From NCBI GenBank assembly GCA_003511825.1, contig DOIU01000217.1, positions 1 to 7,233 of the forward strand: a stretch of DNA of 7,233 nt. The letters run 5' to 3'. Below the pieces are notes generated by a model. The model saw only the letters and a program-made list of their open reading frames with translations, had not been told where the DNA came from and did no database searches. The DNA comes from Gammaproteobacteria bacterium (GTDB taxonomy: Bacteria > Pseudomonadota > Gammaproteobacteria > Granulosicoccales > Granulosicoccaceae). A program made the translations under genes and the position numbers. Positions 6,098 through 7,233 of the stretch are shown in pieces; positions within the stretch are counted from its first letter, which is position 1; every line of letters starts with the position of its first letter.

Positions 6098-6802
6098 ATG
6101 CAGTCACGCACAATACTCGTGGTTGGTGCCAGTCGGGGCATCGGTGCCGCGCTGGTGGAGTCGCTGAGTGAGGCTGGCCACACGGTCATCGGCGCTGCCC
6201 GCAGTCCGGCATAGCATTGCCGCTGGATAGAGGCCGATGTGGCCACGGCGTCGGGCATTCAGGCACTGGTGGACGGAGTCGGACACGCCGGGCTTGACAC
6301 CCTGATCTATGCGGCGGGTACTTGGGAGGCGCAGGGCTTTACGCCCGATTTTGATTTTTTCGCCACAGACGATAGCGAGACGCGGCGGATTATGGCGGTG
6401 AATCTCATCGCGCCGATTGAGATCACCAAGAAACTGGTGCCTTGCTTGATGCAATCCGACAATCCGCGCGCGCTCTACCTCGGTGCCTTGTCGGCCGTCG
6501 AGCGCTCGGCGTCGGCGCAGGTCGCGTACGTGGCGAGCAAATTTGGTTTGCGCGGCGCGATACAGGCTTTGCGTAATGCACTCGTGTACACGGGTATTGG
6601 CGTCACCGCGATTCACCCGGCGAATGTGGCGACCGACGAGGTGCTGCAGGATATCGCCGAGGGGCGTTTCGCGGCGCAAACGCCGATTCCGATGGCGGAT
6701 ATTATCGCGACTGTGCGTTGGTTGCTGTCATTGTCGCCTGACGTGGACGTCGGGGATGTGCCGCTCATGCAGCGCAAGGGGAGGTCGATCGTCGCCGACT
6801 GA
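6098..6802 (+). pseudogene. Short-chain dehydrogenase/reductase interrupted by an in-frame TAG
   Basis: Translation from the ATG at 6098 (AGAGGAG 5 bases upstream, 26 bases after the arginase stop) gives VVGASRGIGAALVESLSEAGHTVIGAARSPA, the NAD(P)-binding start of a classical SDR, then TAG at 6212-6214 (codon 39). The same frame continues without further stops to TGA at 6800-6802. It has IEAD, DTLIYAAG, the catalytic Ser region (GALSAV) and YVASK (Tyr144, Lys148 counting the TAG). The total of 234 codons is a normal SDR length, so one base change, for example CAG (Gln) to TAG, explains the break. TAG ends five neighbouring genes, so it is unlikely to be read as an amino acid here. A reinitiated fragment from GTG 6239 would lack the cofactor-binding loop. 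The substrate is unknown; the position suggests an accessory role in the arginine/ornithine operon. Confidence 0.82.
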
Positions 6803-6947
6803 AGAACAGGGCGACACACAGTGAGGAGGGGTTGGTGTGCATTGACACGAAACTTTAGCAAACCGCAACCCAACTCAACTAATCCTCACACCCTCGCGCC
6901 ACAGCCACTATAATCCCGGCTGGATGTTTTCTTGAACCTGATGACCC
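6803..6947 (+). promoter_or_regulatory. Gap before parC with a perfect -10 hexamer
   Basis: TATAAT at 6909-6914 lies 33 bases before the parC ATG, giving a short leader of roughly 27 bases if used. The hexamers 16-18 bases upstream (around 6885-6892) do not resemble TTGACA, and there is no extended TGn motif. No clear ribosome binding site precedes the ATG at 6948. No convincing terminator hairpin for the operon upstream is visible. Confidence 0.45.
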
Positions 6948-7233
6948 ATGCCTTCGGAACTGCTACTCGACGATATTGAAGAACAACCGCTGACGGAATA
7001 TACCGAGAAAGCGTACCTGGATTACTCCATGTACGTCATTCTCGATCGCGCATTGCCACACATTGGTGATGGCATGAAACCGGTGCAGCGGCGCATTATT
7101 TACGCCATGTCTGAGCTCGGCCTGTCGGCGGTCTCTAAGCATAAGAAGTCCGCGCGCACGGTCGGGGACGTGCTCGGTAAATTCCATCCGCACGGCGACA
7201 GTGCCTGTTACGAGGCGATGGTATTGATGGCGC
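6948..7233 (+). CDS. parC: DNA topoisomerase IV subunit A, N-terminal part (runs off the window)
   Basis: The first 95 residues are visible. The run TEYTEKAYLDYSMYVILDRA, then DGMKPVQRRIIYAMSELGL, KKSARTVGDVLGKFHPHGDS and ACYEAMVLMA, matches ParC rather than GyrA; GyrA has HPHGDSAVYD in the last motif. ParC with ParE forms topoisomerase IV, which separates linked daughter chromosomes. The quinolone-resistance-determining positions are Ser85 and Glu89, equivalent to E. coli Ser80 and Glu84, both in the wild-type (sensitive) state. The catalytic Tyr (E. coli Tyr120) lies beyond the edge. The ATG at 6948 fits the family N-terminus, although the upstream ribosome binding site is weak. Confidence 0.95.
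   Translation, partial: MPSELLLDDIEEQPLTEYTEKAYLDYSMYVILDRALPHIGDGMKPVQRRIIYAMSELGLSAVSKHKKSARTVGDVLGKFHPHGDSACYEAMVLMA

Noticed and set aside
6239..6802. Independent gene starting at GTG 6239
   Set aside because: It is the same frame as the SDR begun at 6098 and is missing the cofactor-binding glycine motif, so it is the downstream half of the broken gene.
6842..6847. Perfect TTGACA as a -35 element before parC
   Set aside because: No -10-like hexamer lies 16-18 bases downstream (6864-6871 is GC-rich), and it is 61 bases from the TATAAT at 6909.

Overview
The window looks like chromosome of a gammaproteobacterium. The ParC start at the right edge and the YciA-type thioesterase both resemble enterobacterial and Haemophilus proteins closely in the motifs I can recall. 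Genus cannot be told from this stretch. Coding density is high, and five of the seven stop codons seen are TAG (the other two TGA, none TAA), which matters for reading the interrupted gene near the right end.

Left part (1-2442, + strand): the 3' portion of a large multidomain gene that enters the window already open. Its first visible codons carry the caspase-family catalytic-cysteine motif (DACR). After it come the end of the caspase domain, a PEGA domain, a linker of three 28-residue repeats, and two formylglycine-generating-enzyme-like (FGE/SUMF1) domains, with a fourth copy of the same linker repeat between them. It converges on a YciA-like acyl-CoA thioesterase on the - strand (2481-2900).

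Middle (2901-3534): a small, more AT-rich island with a CopG/ribbon-helix-helix antitoxin-like gene that has no toxin beside it. It is followed by a 183-base gap holding a perfect 10-bp inverted repeat that touches the stop codon of the next gene.

Right centre (3535-6802): an arginine/ornithine catabolic block. A divergent Lrp/AsnC regulator (- strand) faces ornithine cyclodeaminase, arginase and a short-chain dehydrogenase (all +). Arginase would turn arginine into ornithine and urea, and the cyclodeaminase would turn ornithine into proline and ammonia. The regulator probably controls the block from the 118-base intergenic region, which carries a GCAAAA/TTTTGC inverted repeat. The dehydrogenase is split by one in-frame TAG at codon 39 and is most simply a young pseudogene.

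Right edge (6948-7233): the first 95 codons of parC, preceded by a TATAAT hexamer. I see no tRNA, rRNA, CRISPR array, transposase, integrase or phage gene. The least ordinary object is the caspase-PEGA-(FGE)x2 protein. Its architecture is of a known kind, but the linker/FGE duplication pattern is worth attention.
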